Below, in pieces: positions 33,251 through 41,239 of a DNA stretch of 47,031 bases (positions are counted from its first letter, which is position 1; each line of letters begins with the position of its first letter). The stretch spans positions 1-47,031 of the forward strand of contig JBBDIM010000027.1 in NCBI GenBank assembly GCA_040880405.1. The letters run 5' to 3'. Made by a program: the position numbers and the translations under genes. The stretch comes from JBBDIM01 sp040880405. Its GTDB lineage: Bacteria > Planctomycetota > Planctomycetia > Pirellulales > Pirellulaceae. The notes beneath the pieces were generated by a model. It was not told the DNA's origin. It saw only the letters and a program-made list of their open reading frames with translations, and ran no database searches.

Positions 33251-36200
33251 GTGATCAATCGAAAGTTCCTCTCACTCCGAAACGACTACTACCGCACCTT
33301 GGGGTTGGGGCTTTTGATCTTCGTCTGCACGGTGCCTGCAAGTCACGCGGCGGAAACCGGGGAACAGGCAGAGCGAATGGAATTCTTCGAGCGGAAAATT
33401 CGCCCGGTGTTGACGACCCACTGCCTCGAATGCCACGGCCCCGAGAAGCAGCATAACGGGCTGCGGCTCGATTTGCGGGAGCACCTGCTGCGGGGTGGTG
33501 ATGGAGGGCCGGCCGTCAACCTCGACGACCCTGACAGCAGTCCGCTGCTGCAAGCCCTACGGCACGAGACGGTTGAGATGCCGCCAGATGAGAAGCTGCC
33601 GGAAACCGTGATCGCCGATTTCCGGAAGTGGATCGCTGCCGGTGCGGTCGACCCTCGGGAGGCGGAAAATCCCGACCTCCCCATTTCAGAGCTTGCCGAG
33701 TCTCACTGGTCGTTCCAACCCCTGGCCGAAATCTCTCCCCCCGCGACCGAAGCGACCTTCCCGGCGCGATCTCCCGTCGACCATTTTTTACAGGCCACCC
33801 GAGAGGCGGTCGGAGTCAAGCCGGTCGAGGCGGCCGATCGGCATACCCTCATCCGTCGGGCGACGTGGGATCTGATCGGCCTGCCGCCGACGCCCGACGA
33901 AGTAGCCTCCTTCGTCTCGGACGATTCGCCGCAGGCTTACGAGCGTCTAATCGACCGGCTGTTGGCTTCGCCGCACTATGGTGAGCGATGGGGCCGACAC
34001 TGGCTGGATGTGGTCCGTTATGCCGACACCGCCGGTGAGACCTCCGATTTTCCGGCACCCGAGGCCTGGCGATACCGCAACTACGTCATCGAGGCATTCA
34101 ACCGCGACAAGCCATACGATGAGTTTATCCGAGAGCAAATCGCCGGTGACATTTTGGCGCAGGAAGAGGTGGCGGACGTATCGCCAGAGCGGTATGCCGA
34201 GCTAATCACCGCGACCGGATATTTAGCGATTTCGCGACGGTTTGGGTTTGATATTTCGAAGGACCATTACCTCACCATTGAGGACACGATCGACACCCTG
34301 GGTAAATCCGTACTCGGACTAACGATCGCTTGTGCGCGGTGCCACGACCATAAGTACGACCCGATCTCGGCGGCCGATTACTATGCTTTGTACGGCATCT
34401 TTGAGAGTACTCGGTTCGCCTTTCCCGGTTGCGAGCATGACAAGCGTCCCCGAGACTTGGTGCCTTTAGTCACTGCCGAGCAAGGTGAGCGGCAATTAGT
34501 GCCACACACCGAGACCTTGCGGGCAGCCAACGAGCGCGTCGCGCGGCATCAGGCCGAGGTACAACGACTCCGCGAGATTCTTGCCGAAGCTTCTTCTAGT
34601 GAAGGGGAAGAATTGCTCGCCGGTGCGATTCCCAATGGAGGCGAAGAACGATTCCCCGACCAGGCGGAACCACGGACCGTACAGCGGGGCGATATGCTGC
34701 AGTTGTCAATCTTGCCGAACGCCAATCATGGGGCCGATACCACCCTGGTTGAGCTTGAGATCAGGCAGGTTGGTGGCGAGGGCCGCATTTGGAATTTAAC
34801 GGCGGATCTGCTTGGTTCCTTCCGTGAAACCTGCGATCCCGGGCCCTGGCGGGTGTTCGATCTACAGGCCGGTCTGACGCCTTTCAGCCGAATGATTCCC
34901 GATGCCTTAAACACCGAGGGCTTACAACTTTGGCACGGTGCCGCCGACTTACCCAGTCTGGCGCTTAATTCCCTGGATCGGGAGATTCGGTTCTTGACCG
35001 TCACGCTTCCACCTCGGCAAGTCTCCCTTCACCCCGGCCCCAGTGGCGGCGTGGCGGTGGCATGGGCCAGTCCGATTGAGGGCCAAGTCACCATTCGCGG
35101 CCGGGTCGCCAATGTCGATGACTCCAGTGGAGATGGCATCGTCTGGTCAGTCGCCCACCGATCCGGTTTCGGAGAGCAACTCCAAGACGTGCGGGGAGAA
35201 CTGCTCGCCCTCGAATCCGCGCAAAATGAGCAAGCAAAACTTGCCGCGGAGGCTCCTGCGGTGCCGGTCGCCTATGGGGTCACCGAGGGCTCGCCGGGCC
35301 ACGCTCAAATCCATATGCGGGGCGATCCACAAAAGCTGGGCGCTGAAGTGCCCCGCCGGTTTCTGGAACTCCTGGGAGGCGAAAAGGTCTCACCGGCGGA
35401 GTCAGGCAGCGGTCGTAAGCAACTGGCCGAATGGCTGACCGACCCCGATAATCCTCTCACCGCGAGGGTTTTGGTCAACCGCATCTGGCAACATCACTTT
35501 GGACGAGGCTTGGTCAAGACGCCCAATGATTTCGGCCTGCGGGGTCAACCGCCAACCCATCCGGAACTGCTCGATTGGCTGGCCGCGGAGCTTGTTAACT
35601 CGGGTTGGAGCATCAAGCATATGCACCGCCGGATTATGTTATCGGCGGCCTATCGGCAGTCTTCAGGGTCTTCCTCGCAAGCCTCGACGATCGATCCGGA
35701 AAACCAATGGTACTGGCGGTTCGAGCGACGGCGACTCGATGCCGAGCAGATCCGCGACGGAATGCTGGCGGTTAGTGGAAGGCTGGACCGTTCTCCCGGG
35801 GAATCGCACCCCTTTCCTCCCGCCGATCAATGGAGCTTCACTCAGCATGGTCCATTTGCCGCGGTTTACGAGACCAACCGCCGGAGCGTGTATTTGATGG
35901 TCCAACGGATCAGCCGTCACCCGTTCCTCGGGCTGTTCGACGGAGCCGACCCCAACACCTCAACGGCCGCGCGAGTCAACTCAACGGTGCCGCCCCAGGC
36001 CCTGTACTTTTTGAATGCACCCTTTGTCCATGACCAGGCCGCCGCCTTGGCCGACCGGCTAAGGCAGCACTCTCAGGATCCCCGCGAGCGGACCGACCAG
36101 GCCTGCCGATTGCTGTATGGCAGGCCGGCCGAGGAGGCCGATCACCAGGACGCCGAGCAGTTTTTCGAGGCCTACTTGGCTGAGCTAGGTTCGCTGGACC

Positions 36201-36280
36201 CGGCCCAACGAGCGATTGAAGCCGAGCGTGCGTATGCCCGTATCCTACTTAGCTCAAGCGAATTTCTCTATGTGGAGTAA
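33251..36280 (+). CDS. PSD1 and planctomycete cytochrome C protein (PSCyt1, DUF1549, DUF1553)
   Basis: A 1009-residue exported protein with a GTG start and a signal peptide (LGLGLLIFVCTVPASHA). Order of parts: PSCyt1 haem-binding unit (LTTHCLECHGP, residues about 55-65), DUF1549 (RRATWDLIGLPPTPDEVASF, GERWGRHWLDVVRYADTAGE, CARCHDHKYDPISAADYYAL), an insert at about 478-640 that shares sequence with the DUF1592-type protein, then DUF1553 (LAEWLTDPDNPLTARVLVNR, IWQHHFGRGLVKTPNDFGLR, THPELLDWLA, RRIMLSAAYRQSS, RRRLDAEQIRDGMLAVSG). It is the usual partner of a DUF1501 protein, encoded 4 bases downstream. Role: probably envelope electron transfer or carbohydrate breakdown; unproven. Confidence 0.94.
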   Translation: MINRKFLSLRNDYYRTLGLGLLIFVCTVPASHAAETGEQAERMEFFERKIRPVLTTHCLECHGPEKQHNGLRLDLREHLLRGGDGGPAVNLDDPDSSPLLQALRHETVEMPPDEKLPETVIADFRKWIAAGAVDPREAENPDLPISELAESHWSFQPLAEISPPATEATFPARSPVDHFLQATREAVGVKPVEAADRHTLIRRATWDLIGLPPTPDEVASFVSDDSPQAYERLIDRLLASPHYGERWGRHWLDVVRYADTAGETSDFPAPEAWRYRNYVIEAFNRDKPYDEFIREQIAGDILAQEEVADVSPERYAELITATGYLAISRRFGFDISKDHYLTIEDTIDTLGKSVLGLTIACARCHDHKYDPISAADYYALYGIFESTRFAFPGCEHDKRPRDLVPLVTAEQGERQLVPHTETLRAANERVARHQAEVQRLREILAEASSSEGEELLAGAIPNGGEERFPDQAEPRTVQRGDMLQLSILPNANHGADTTLVELEIRQVGGEGRIWNLTADLLGSFRETCDPGPWRVFDLQAGLTPFSRMIPDALNTEGLQLWHGAADLPSLALNSLDREIRFLTVTLPPRQVSLHPGPSGGVAVAWASPIEGQVTIRGRVANVDDSSGDGIVWSVAHRSGFGEQLQDVRGELLALESAQNEQAKLAAEAPAVPVAYGVTEGSPGHAQIHMRGDPQKLGAEVPRRFLELLGGEKVSPAESGSGRKQLAEWLTDPDNPLTARVLVNRIWQHHFGRGLVKTPNDFGLRGQPPTHPELLDWLAAELVNSGWSIKHMHRRIMLSAAYRQSSGSSSQASTIDPENQWYWRFERRRLDAEQIRDGMLAVSGRLDRSPGESHPFPPADQWSFTQHGPFAAVYETNRRSVYLMVQRISRHPFLGLFDGADPNTSTAARVNSTVPPQALYFLNAPFVHDQAAALADRLRQHSQDPRERTDQACRLLYGRPAEEADHQDAEQFFEAYLAELGSLDPAQRAIEAERAYARILLSSSEFLYVE

Positions 36281-36284
36281 GACG

Positions 36285-37700
36285 ATGGATAAGCCCGACT
36301 TGAGGAATCGCCGACAGTGCTTACAGTCGCTTGTGGCAGGTTCTGTCTTGTGGCCAAGTCTCTTGCAAGAGATCCTAGCGGACGCGGGGGGTGGTCGTGA
36401 GGAGAACGATCCCCTCGCACCGAAGACTCCTCATTTTCCGCCCCGTGCTAAAAACGTCGTCTTCTTGTATATGAGCGGCGGCGTCTCGCACGTCGACACC
36501 TTTGATCATAAGCCCAGTTTGTTCAAGGACCACGGTAAGGAAGTGGTCGTCGACCATCCGGAGACCCAAAATCGACCGGGCTATGAGAAGACATTCTTGA
36601 AGCGTCCGCAGTGGGAGTTTCGGCCCCGCGGCGTCTCCGGCACTCTCGTCAGCGATCTGTTTCCGCACATGGGCGCGTGTGTCGATGAGATCGCGCTGAT
36701 TCGCTCGATGCATACCAGCCACTCAAATCATTACAACGCAACCCTGGGGATGCATACCGGGTCGTTCACGGTTTCTCGGCCGAGTATTGGTTCCTGGGTC
36801 AGCTATGGCCTGGGAAGCGAAAACCGCGACCTGCCATCGTTTATCACGATCGCTCCACAAACTCCCTACGCGGGCACCCAGGTCTGGGCCTCGGACTTTT
36901 TGCCTCCGGCCTATCAAGGGACTCGGATCATCCCCGGTGCCGAGGCGATGCCGAATCTGACACGCAGAGTGCCGACCCAGCGGCGGCAGGAACTGGAGCT
37001 TGAAGCCCTGGCCCGGATGAACCGTCGCCACCTTCAAATGCAAGACGAGACCGCCGAACTATCCGCTCGGATCAAGACGTTCGAAACGGCCTTTGGAATG
37101 CAGATGCGGATGCCGGAGATCTTCGATCTAAAACAGGAGGCCGATCATACACTGGATTTATATGGCCTTGAGCGTGACCAGGTTCGTGGTTTTGGCTGGC
37201 AGTGTCTGGTGGCCAGACGATTGGTCGAGCGAGGTGTCCGATTCGTGGAACTGATCGATGTCGGTTCATCTAACAACTGGGACGCCCACGGCGATATGAA
37301 GTCTCACGAGCCCCTGGCTCGGAATGTCGACCGCCCGATCGCCGGGTTGTTGACCGACCTCAAACAGCGAGGCCTGCTCAATGAGACCTTGGTCGTTTGG
37401 ACGACCGAGTTCGGTCGAACACCGTTCAACAACACCGCCGATGCCCCAGGACGCGAGCACCACAACTGGGCCTTCTCATCGTGGCTTGCGGGCGGAGGCG
37501 TCAAGGCGGGTGTCGTGCATGGCACGACCGACGAACACGGCATTCGCGTGGCCGAAAATCCCGTTCATGTCCACGATTTGCACGCCACAATCCTGCATCT
37601 GCTAGGGCTCAACCACGAGCGACACACGTTCCGACACAGCGGCCGCGATTTCCGCCTAACCGATGTCCACGGACGAATCGTACACGAGATCCTAGCATGA
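36285..37700 (+). CDS. DUF1501 domain-containing protein
   Basis: About 471 residues from the ATG MDKPDLRNRRQ, which has GGAG eight bases upstream; the open frame overlaps the previous gene further up. A twin-arginine-like leader (NRRQCLQSLVAGSVLWPSLL) is followed by DUF1501 (PF07394): KNVVFLYMSGGVSHVDTFDHK, RGVSGTLVSDLFPHMG, ALIRSMHTSHSNHYNA, ARRLVERGVRFVELID, NNWDAHGD, VWTTEFGRTPFNNTADAPG, REHHNWAFSSWLAGGGVKAG. The family has an alkaline-phosphatase/sulfatase-like fold with metal-binding residues retained (SHVDTFD, TEFGRTP, HH). It is translationally coupled with the PSD1 gene and is probably a periplasmic hydrolase of unknown substrate. Confidence 0.94.
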   Translation: MDKPDLRNRRQCLQSLVAGSVLWPSLLQEILADAGGGREENDPLAPKTPHFPPRAKNVVFLYMSGGVSHVDTFDHKPSLFKDHGKEVVVDHPETQNRPGYEKTFLKRPQWEFRPRGVSGTLVSDLFPHMGACVDEIALIRSMHTSHSNHYNATLGMHTGSFTVSRPSIGSWVSYGLGSENRDLPSFITIAPQTPYAGTQVWASDFLPPAYQGTRIIPGAEAMPNLTRRVPTQRRQELELEALARMNRRHLQMQDETAELSARIKTFETAFGMQMRMPEIFDLKQEADHTLDLYGLERDQVRGFGWQCLVARRLVERGVRFVELIDVGSSNNWDAHGDMKSHEPLARNVDRPIAGLLTDLKQRGLLNETLVVWTTEFGRTPFNNTADAPGREHHNWAFSSWLAGGGVKAGVVHGTTDEHGIRVAENPVHVHDLHATILHLLGLNHERHTFRHSGRDFRLTDVHGRIVHEILA

Positions 37701-37819
37701 ACGGAAAATAGCCTCAGCAGTAACGAAACAACTCGTAAACGTTTTAGGAGCTACTTAACGTACTTTAAGCCCTGTTCTAGGCATGACCTTTATTCCCTCA
37801 TCCAAATAAGTGACACACT

Positions 37820-38788
37820 ATGCTCTCTTCAATCTCCCGCCGTGGCTTCACCTTGGTGGAGTTGCTCGTCGTCATTGCCATTATCGGAGTCCTGGTCGCG
37901 CTGCTTTTACCCGCGGTTCAGCAGGCGCGAGAAGCAGCTCGCCGTTCCCAGTGCCTCAATAATATGAAACAAATTGGATTGGCATTGCACAATCATCACG
38001 ACACGTACAAATCTTTTCCGGCGGGGGCTCTGAGCAGCGCAGGCACGCCCTTCGCAGGACCGGAATGGCCCTACTTCCTGCATCAGATTCTTCCCTTCAT
38101 GGAACAGAATGCCTATTGGGAGAGACTCGAAAACTATACCCTACCGGCACCCTGGCTTTCTAATCCGGGGACCTGGGCACCGCTCGTGGACCTGCCGCTA
38201 GACATGTACCTATGCCCCAGCGATCGTCGCACGGTGATAAAGAATCCCGGTCAGACGATCACGACAAAACTTGCCACGAGTAATTATCTAGGGATATTCT
38301 CAGGCTTGAACGACGGTGAAACGGCGGTCGACATTCAAGCTCGCCGGGCGGCTTTTGGACTAGCACCCATTAACAAGGGTGGGAGGCGCATGGCGACGTT
38401 TCGCGACGGGCTAAGCAATTCAATGATGGTTGCCGAGTATCTAACGGGGCTTGAAACGGAGCATCGCGGGGCATTTTTCACCAATCGCGCCGGTAGTCAG
38501 TTCCTTCATGCAGCGCATACTCCCAACAGCTCCGTGCCGGATAATTTGTTGGATCATGGTCAATTCTGCAGTAGTGGTAATGGTGCCAATCTGCCCGAGG
38601 CCAACCTGCCCTGTATCTCTGGCCCCACGGGGAGCAACTTCGCGACGTCACGCAGCTACCATCCCGGAGGAGTCAACATCCTCTTGGGTGACGCCAGTGT
38701 GCGGTTCGCAACCAACACCATCGATCTGGCGACCGTTTGGCAACGGCTGGCCTGGATCGAGGATGGACAACCAATCTCCGAATTCTAA
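37820..38788 (+). CDS. DUF1559 domain-containing pilin-like protein
   Basis: A 322-residue protein starting MLSSISRRGFTLVELLVVIA, with the prepilin motif G|FTLVELL and the DUF1559 hallmark LLPAVQQAREAARRSQCLNN. The C-terminal end has SYHPGGVNILLGDASVRF (H-X9-D motif). It is closely similar to the next gene, with matching LNNMKQIGLALHN, YFLHQILPFMEQNAYWERLEN and WQRLAWIEDGQP segments, so the pair is a tandem duplication. It is 119 bases after the DUF1501 gene with no clear terminator between. Confidence 0.93.
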   Translation: MLSSISRRGFTLVELLVVIAIIGVLVALLLPAVQQAREAARRSQCLNNMKQIGLALHNHHDTYKSFPAGALSSAGTPFAGPEWPYFLHQILPFMEQNAYWERLENYTLPAPWLSNPGTWAPLVDLPLDMYLCPSDRRTVIKNPGQTITTKLATSNYLGIFSGLNDGETAVDIQARRAAFGLAPINKGGRRMATFRDGLSNSMMVAEYLTGLETEHRGAFFTNRAGSQFLHAAHTPNSSVPDNLLDHGQFCSSGNGANLPEANLPCISGPTGSNFATSRSYHPGGVNILLGDASVRFATNTIDLATVWQRLAWIEDGQPISEF

Positions 38789-38866
38789 TTGGTTGGCCCC
38801 CTGTGCGACGACATTCCTCTTCACGTGTTTACTACCTCCTTTCCTCTCTTCACATCGGAGAACATC

Positions 38867-39820
38867 ATGAAAGTCTTTCACGCTCGCCGCGGCTTCACGC
38901 TGGTGGAGTTGTTAGTAGTCATCGCGATTATCGGTGTGTTGGTCGCCTTGCTTTTGCCTGCCGTTCAGCAGGCTCGAGAGTCCGCTCGAAGGATGCAATG
39001 CACGAACAATCTGAAGCAAATTGGTCTCGCGCTGCACAATCGCCACGACACAATGAAAACCTTCCCGTTGGGTGCCGCAACAGTGACGGGAGCTCGGTTT
39101 GCTAACCCGGAATGGGCTTATTTCCTGTACGACATTCTGCCGTACAACGAACAAACGGCTTACTTTGAGCGGTTGGAAAATTTCACCCTACAAAACCCCT
39201 GGCTGGGTGATGGCCCCGCTTGGACACTAATCTCTGATGTCCCCTTGCCCGGTTATCAGTGTCCAAGCGATGGACGGACCCCGATGAGGGCAGAGGGCAA
39301 CGGTACCATGCAGGCCACAACCAATTATTTAGGGATGTTCTCCGGTCTCACCGATCACGAATCGGTTGCGGATAATATCGTCCCGCGGCGGGCCGCCTTC
39401 GCGTTGGGCATGATTGGAAAGGGAGGCCGGCGGATGTCTGATCTTCGCGACGGCACAAGCAACACGATCATGGTAGCCGAGTACCTGACCGGCATAGCAG
39501 CCGATCCACGTGGTTCATTTCGGTCCAATCGCGCTGGCCTACAGTTTATTCAGGCCGCTCAAACGCCCAATACCTCGGTTCCGGATAGCATCCACTCGTC
39601 TTTTTGCATCGAAGGAGCCAACCTGCCCATGCAAAACTTGCCTTGCGTCGGTGGCGCGGAAGAAACGCACTTTGCGAGCTCTCGTAGCGTTCATTCAGGT
39701 GGCGTCAACGTCCTGTTTGGCGACGGAAGTGTGCGGTTCATAGCCGACCAAGTTGACTTGGCCGGCGTCTGGCAACGGTTGGCTTGGATCGAAGATGGAC
39801 TTCCCGTGGATGAATCTTAA
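38867..39820 (+). CDS. DUF1559 domain-containing pilin-like protein, tandem paralogue
   Basis: About 317 residues from the ATG MKVFHARRGFTLVELL, with GGAG six to seven bases upstream; the frame is open for 26 more codons, directly after the previous stop, but those are not family-like. Prepilin motif, LLPAVQQARESARRMQCTNN, YFLYDILPYNEQTAYFERLEN, RRMSDLRDGTSNTIMVAEYL and SVHSGGVNVLFGDGSVRF are present. It is the second member of the tandem pair and is followed 256 bases later by a small lipoprotein, the same DUF1559-lipoprotein pairing as at 2673-4145. Confidence 0.93.
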   Translation: MKVFHARRGFTLVELLVVIAIIGVLVALLLPAVQQARESARRMQCTNNLKQIGLALHNRHDTMKTFPLGAATVTGARFANPEWAYFLYDILPYNEQTAYFERLENFTLQNPWLGDGPAWTLISDVPLPGYQCPSDGRTPMRAEGNGTMQATTNYLGMFSGLTDHESVADNIVPRRAAFALGMIGKGGRRMSDLRDGTSNTIMVAEYLTGIAADPRGSFRSNRAGLQFIQAAQTPNTSVPDSIHSSFCIEGANLPMQNLPCVGGAEETHFASSRSVHSGGVNVLFGDGSVRFIADQVDLAGVWQRLAWIEDGLPVDES

Positions 39821-39867
39821 CAGCCTGTTAAGGTGCTGGACCGAATCTGGAAAAGCTTGAACGGTAA

Positions 39868-39893
39868 GCTGGCCGCGGACGATTGCGGCCAGC
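39868..39893 (+). terminator. Strong GC hairpin after the DUF1559 pair
   Basis: GCTGGCCGC (39868-39876) and GCGGCCAGC (39885-39893) form a perfect 9-base stem with an 8-base loop, about 50 bases after the stop. There is no T tract after it, so it may be a factor-assisted terminator, an mRNA-stabilising hairpin or a binding site. Confidence 0.4.
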
Positions 39894-40076
39894 GATTCCG
39901 GTGATGGCGGGCGAGAAGTTTTGGCGGTCGGATCAATTGTCGGTCTCATCCATCACTGCCGCGACTCCCCTCCCGGCTCCAGAATCTGCTGCCTTTGTGA
40001 TGAGATTGCGATGCGTCCTTTTCCGATGGGAATTTACCCCATTGCTAGCGATTAATAAGAGATCATAGGAGCTTCC

Positions 40077-40559
40077 ATGAATAGCAGATGTTTCGACACG
40101 TCCCCTGCCCCTTCTACCTGGAACCGTGGTTGGTGGGGCATGTCTTTCGGCGTCGCACTCGCTTCCATGCTCGTCATGGGTTGCGGAGGTGGTCAGAGTG
40201 GTCCGCCACGCGGCGAAGTGTCCGGAAAAGTAACGCTGGACGGTACTCCCGTCGAGGAAGGTTCCATCACCTTTTTGCCGTCCGAAGGGACATCTGGACC
40301 ATCGGCAGGGGCTCCGATCACCAATGGGAATTATGCCATCGCCCGCCAGAAGGGCCCAGTGGAAGGAAAATACCGAGTTGAGATTCGCGCCACGCGAAAG
40401 ACGGGCAAATCAGTCCCCGCCGGCTCTCCCTTTCCAGAAGGAACGATGATCGACGAAACGGAAGAAGCGGTGCCGGCCAAGTACAACACCAAGAGCGAAT
40501 TGGTCCGAGAAATTGTTGCAGGAGAAAATGAATTGGACTTTGATCTCACCGCTAGGTAG
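40077..40559 (+). CDS. Small lipoprotein with carboxypeptidase-regulatory-like fold
   Basis: A 160-residue protein with a long N-terminal region ending in a lipobox (VALASMLVMGC). Mature part: GEVSGKVTLDGTPVEEGSIT, FLPSEGTSGPSAGAPITNG, KYRVEIRATRKTGKSVPAG and AVPAKYNTKSELVREI. It is homologous to the lipoprotein at 2673-3128, sharing the same strand order and the PAKYN motif, and like it lies beside DUF1559 genes. It is probably a surface or periplasmic beta-sandwich protein of unknown ligand. AGGAG precedes the ATG. Confidence 0.88.
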   Translation: MNSRCFDTSPAPSTWNRGWWGMSFGVALASMLVMGCGGGQSGPPRGEVSGKVTLDGTPVEEGSITFLPSEGTSGPSAGAPITNGNYAIARQKGPVEGKYRVEIRATRKTGKSVPAGSPFPEGTMIDETEEAVPAKYNTKSELVREIVAGENELDFDLTAR

Positions 40560-40665
40560 CGCGATTTAGTCTTCACCGTGCGCTTCCCTCAGCAGAGCTC
40601 AATTCCGCTTCACTACGCAACTCCATCGTAATCAAAATCCGCCCCTGGTGAAGTGGACCCCAATT

Positions 40666-41200
40666 TTAGGACCGCGGGCGTGGTTTTCTTAGATAGAGGG
40701 TCCGACGCGTGTTGACCGGTCGCTGCGGTGTACTTCCGCGGGCGTTTGATGGTTCGAGGGTGCGTGGTGCCATTGGGTATTTCTCCTGGTCGATCGAGGG
40801 GATCTCCGCCAGTTCGGGGAAGATCGCGACCAGGTGGAGGTCCATCTTGGCTCGGATCAACGTCTTCCCCCTATCGCAACCCAAGCCTTCCCGGCCGCTG
40901 CGAATCACCAGCATAAAGCGATTCTTTTGCCGATCCAAATCCTGGATCTTCGCTTCCACTTCCTGGAGTTCGGATCGGCGTGAAGTGGCTAAAAGGGCAT
41001 ACTCACGTTCGACCTCCTGGACCAGCGACTCCTCGAACCCCGGTAAGTTTTCGATTTCTTGGTGGACCGCCGCCGCGATTACCCGTGTGGCCAAGTCACC
41101 ATCGAATGTCGTCCCTGGCGAGCAGCGATAATCCTTGGGCCCTCTGGTGGGTGATTGAGCTTGGAACAGCCATTCTCTAATTGGGCCGATTTCACCCCTA
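40666..41200 (-). pseudogene. Serine recombinase C-terminal remnant
   Basis: The minus-strand frame reads SPTRGPKDYRCSPGTTFDG (recombinase zinc-ribbon-like end, only partly conserved), then LATRVIAAAVHQEIENLPGF and EESLVQEVEREYALLATSRR, then the coiled coil SELQEVEAKIQDLDRQKNRF and AIRSGREG-like VIRSGREGLG. This is the C-terminal part of a large serine recombinase; the catalytic resolvase domain and the recombinase domain are absent. The tail past about 40830 is not family-like. I read it as the leftover end of a mobile element. The upstream limit is approximate because the frame stays open without a start codon. Confidence 0.6.
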
Positions 41201-41239
41201 TTACAATCCGTTCGCGATACCGGTAGACGTATATCCGAA

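Noticed and set aside
37701..37819. Terminator between DUF1501 and DUF1559 genes
   Set aside because: No stem of useful length followed by a T tract was found; read-through cannot be excluded.
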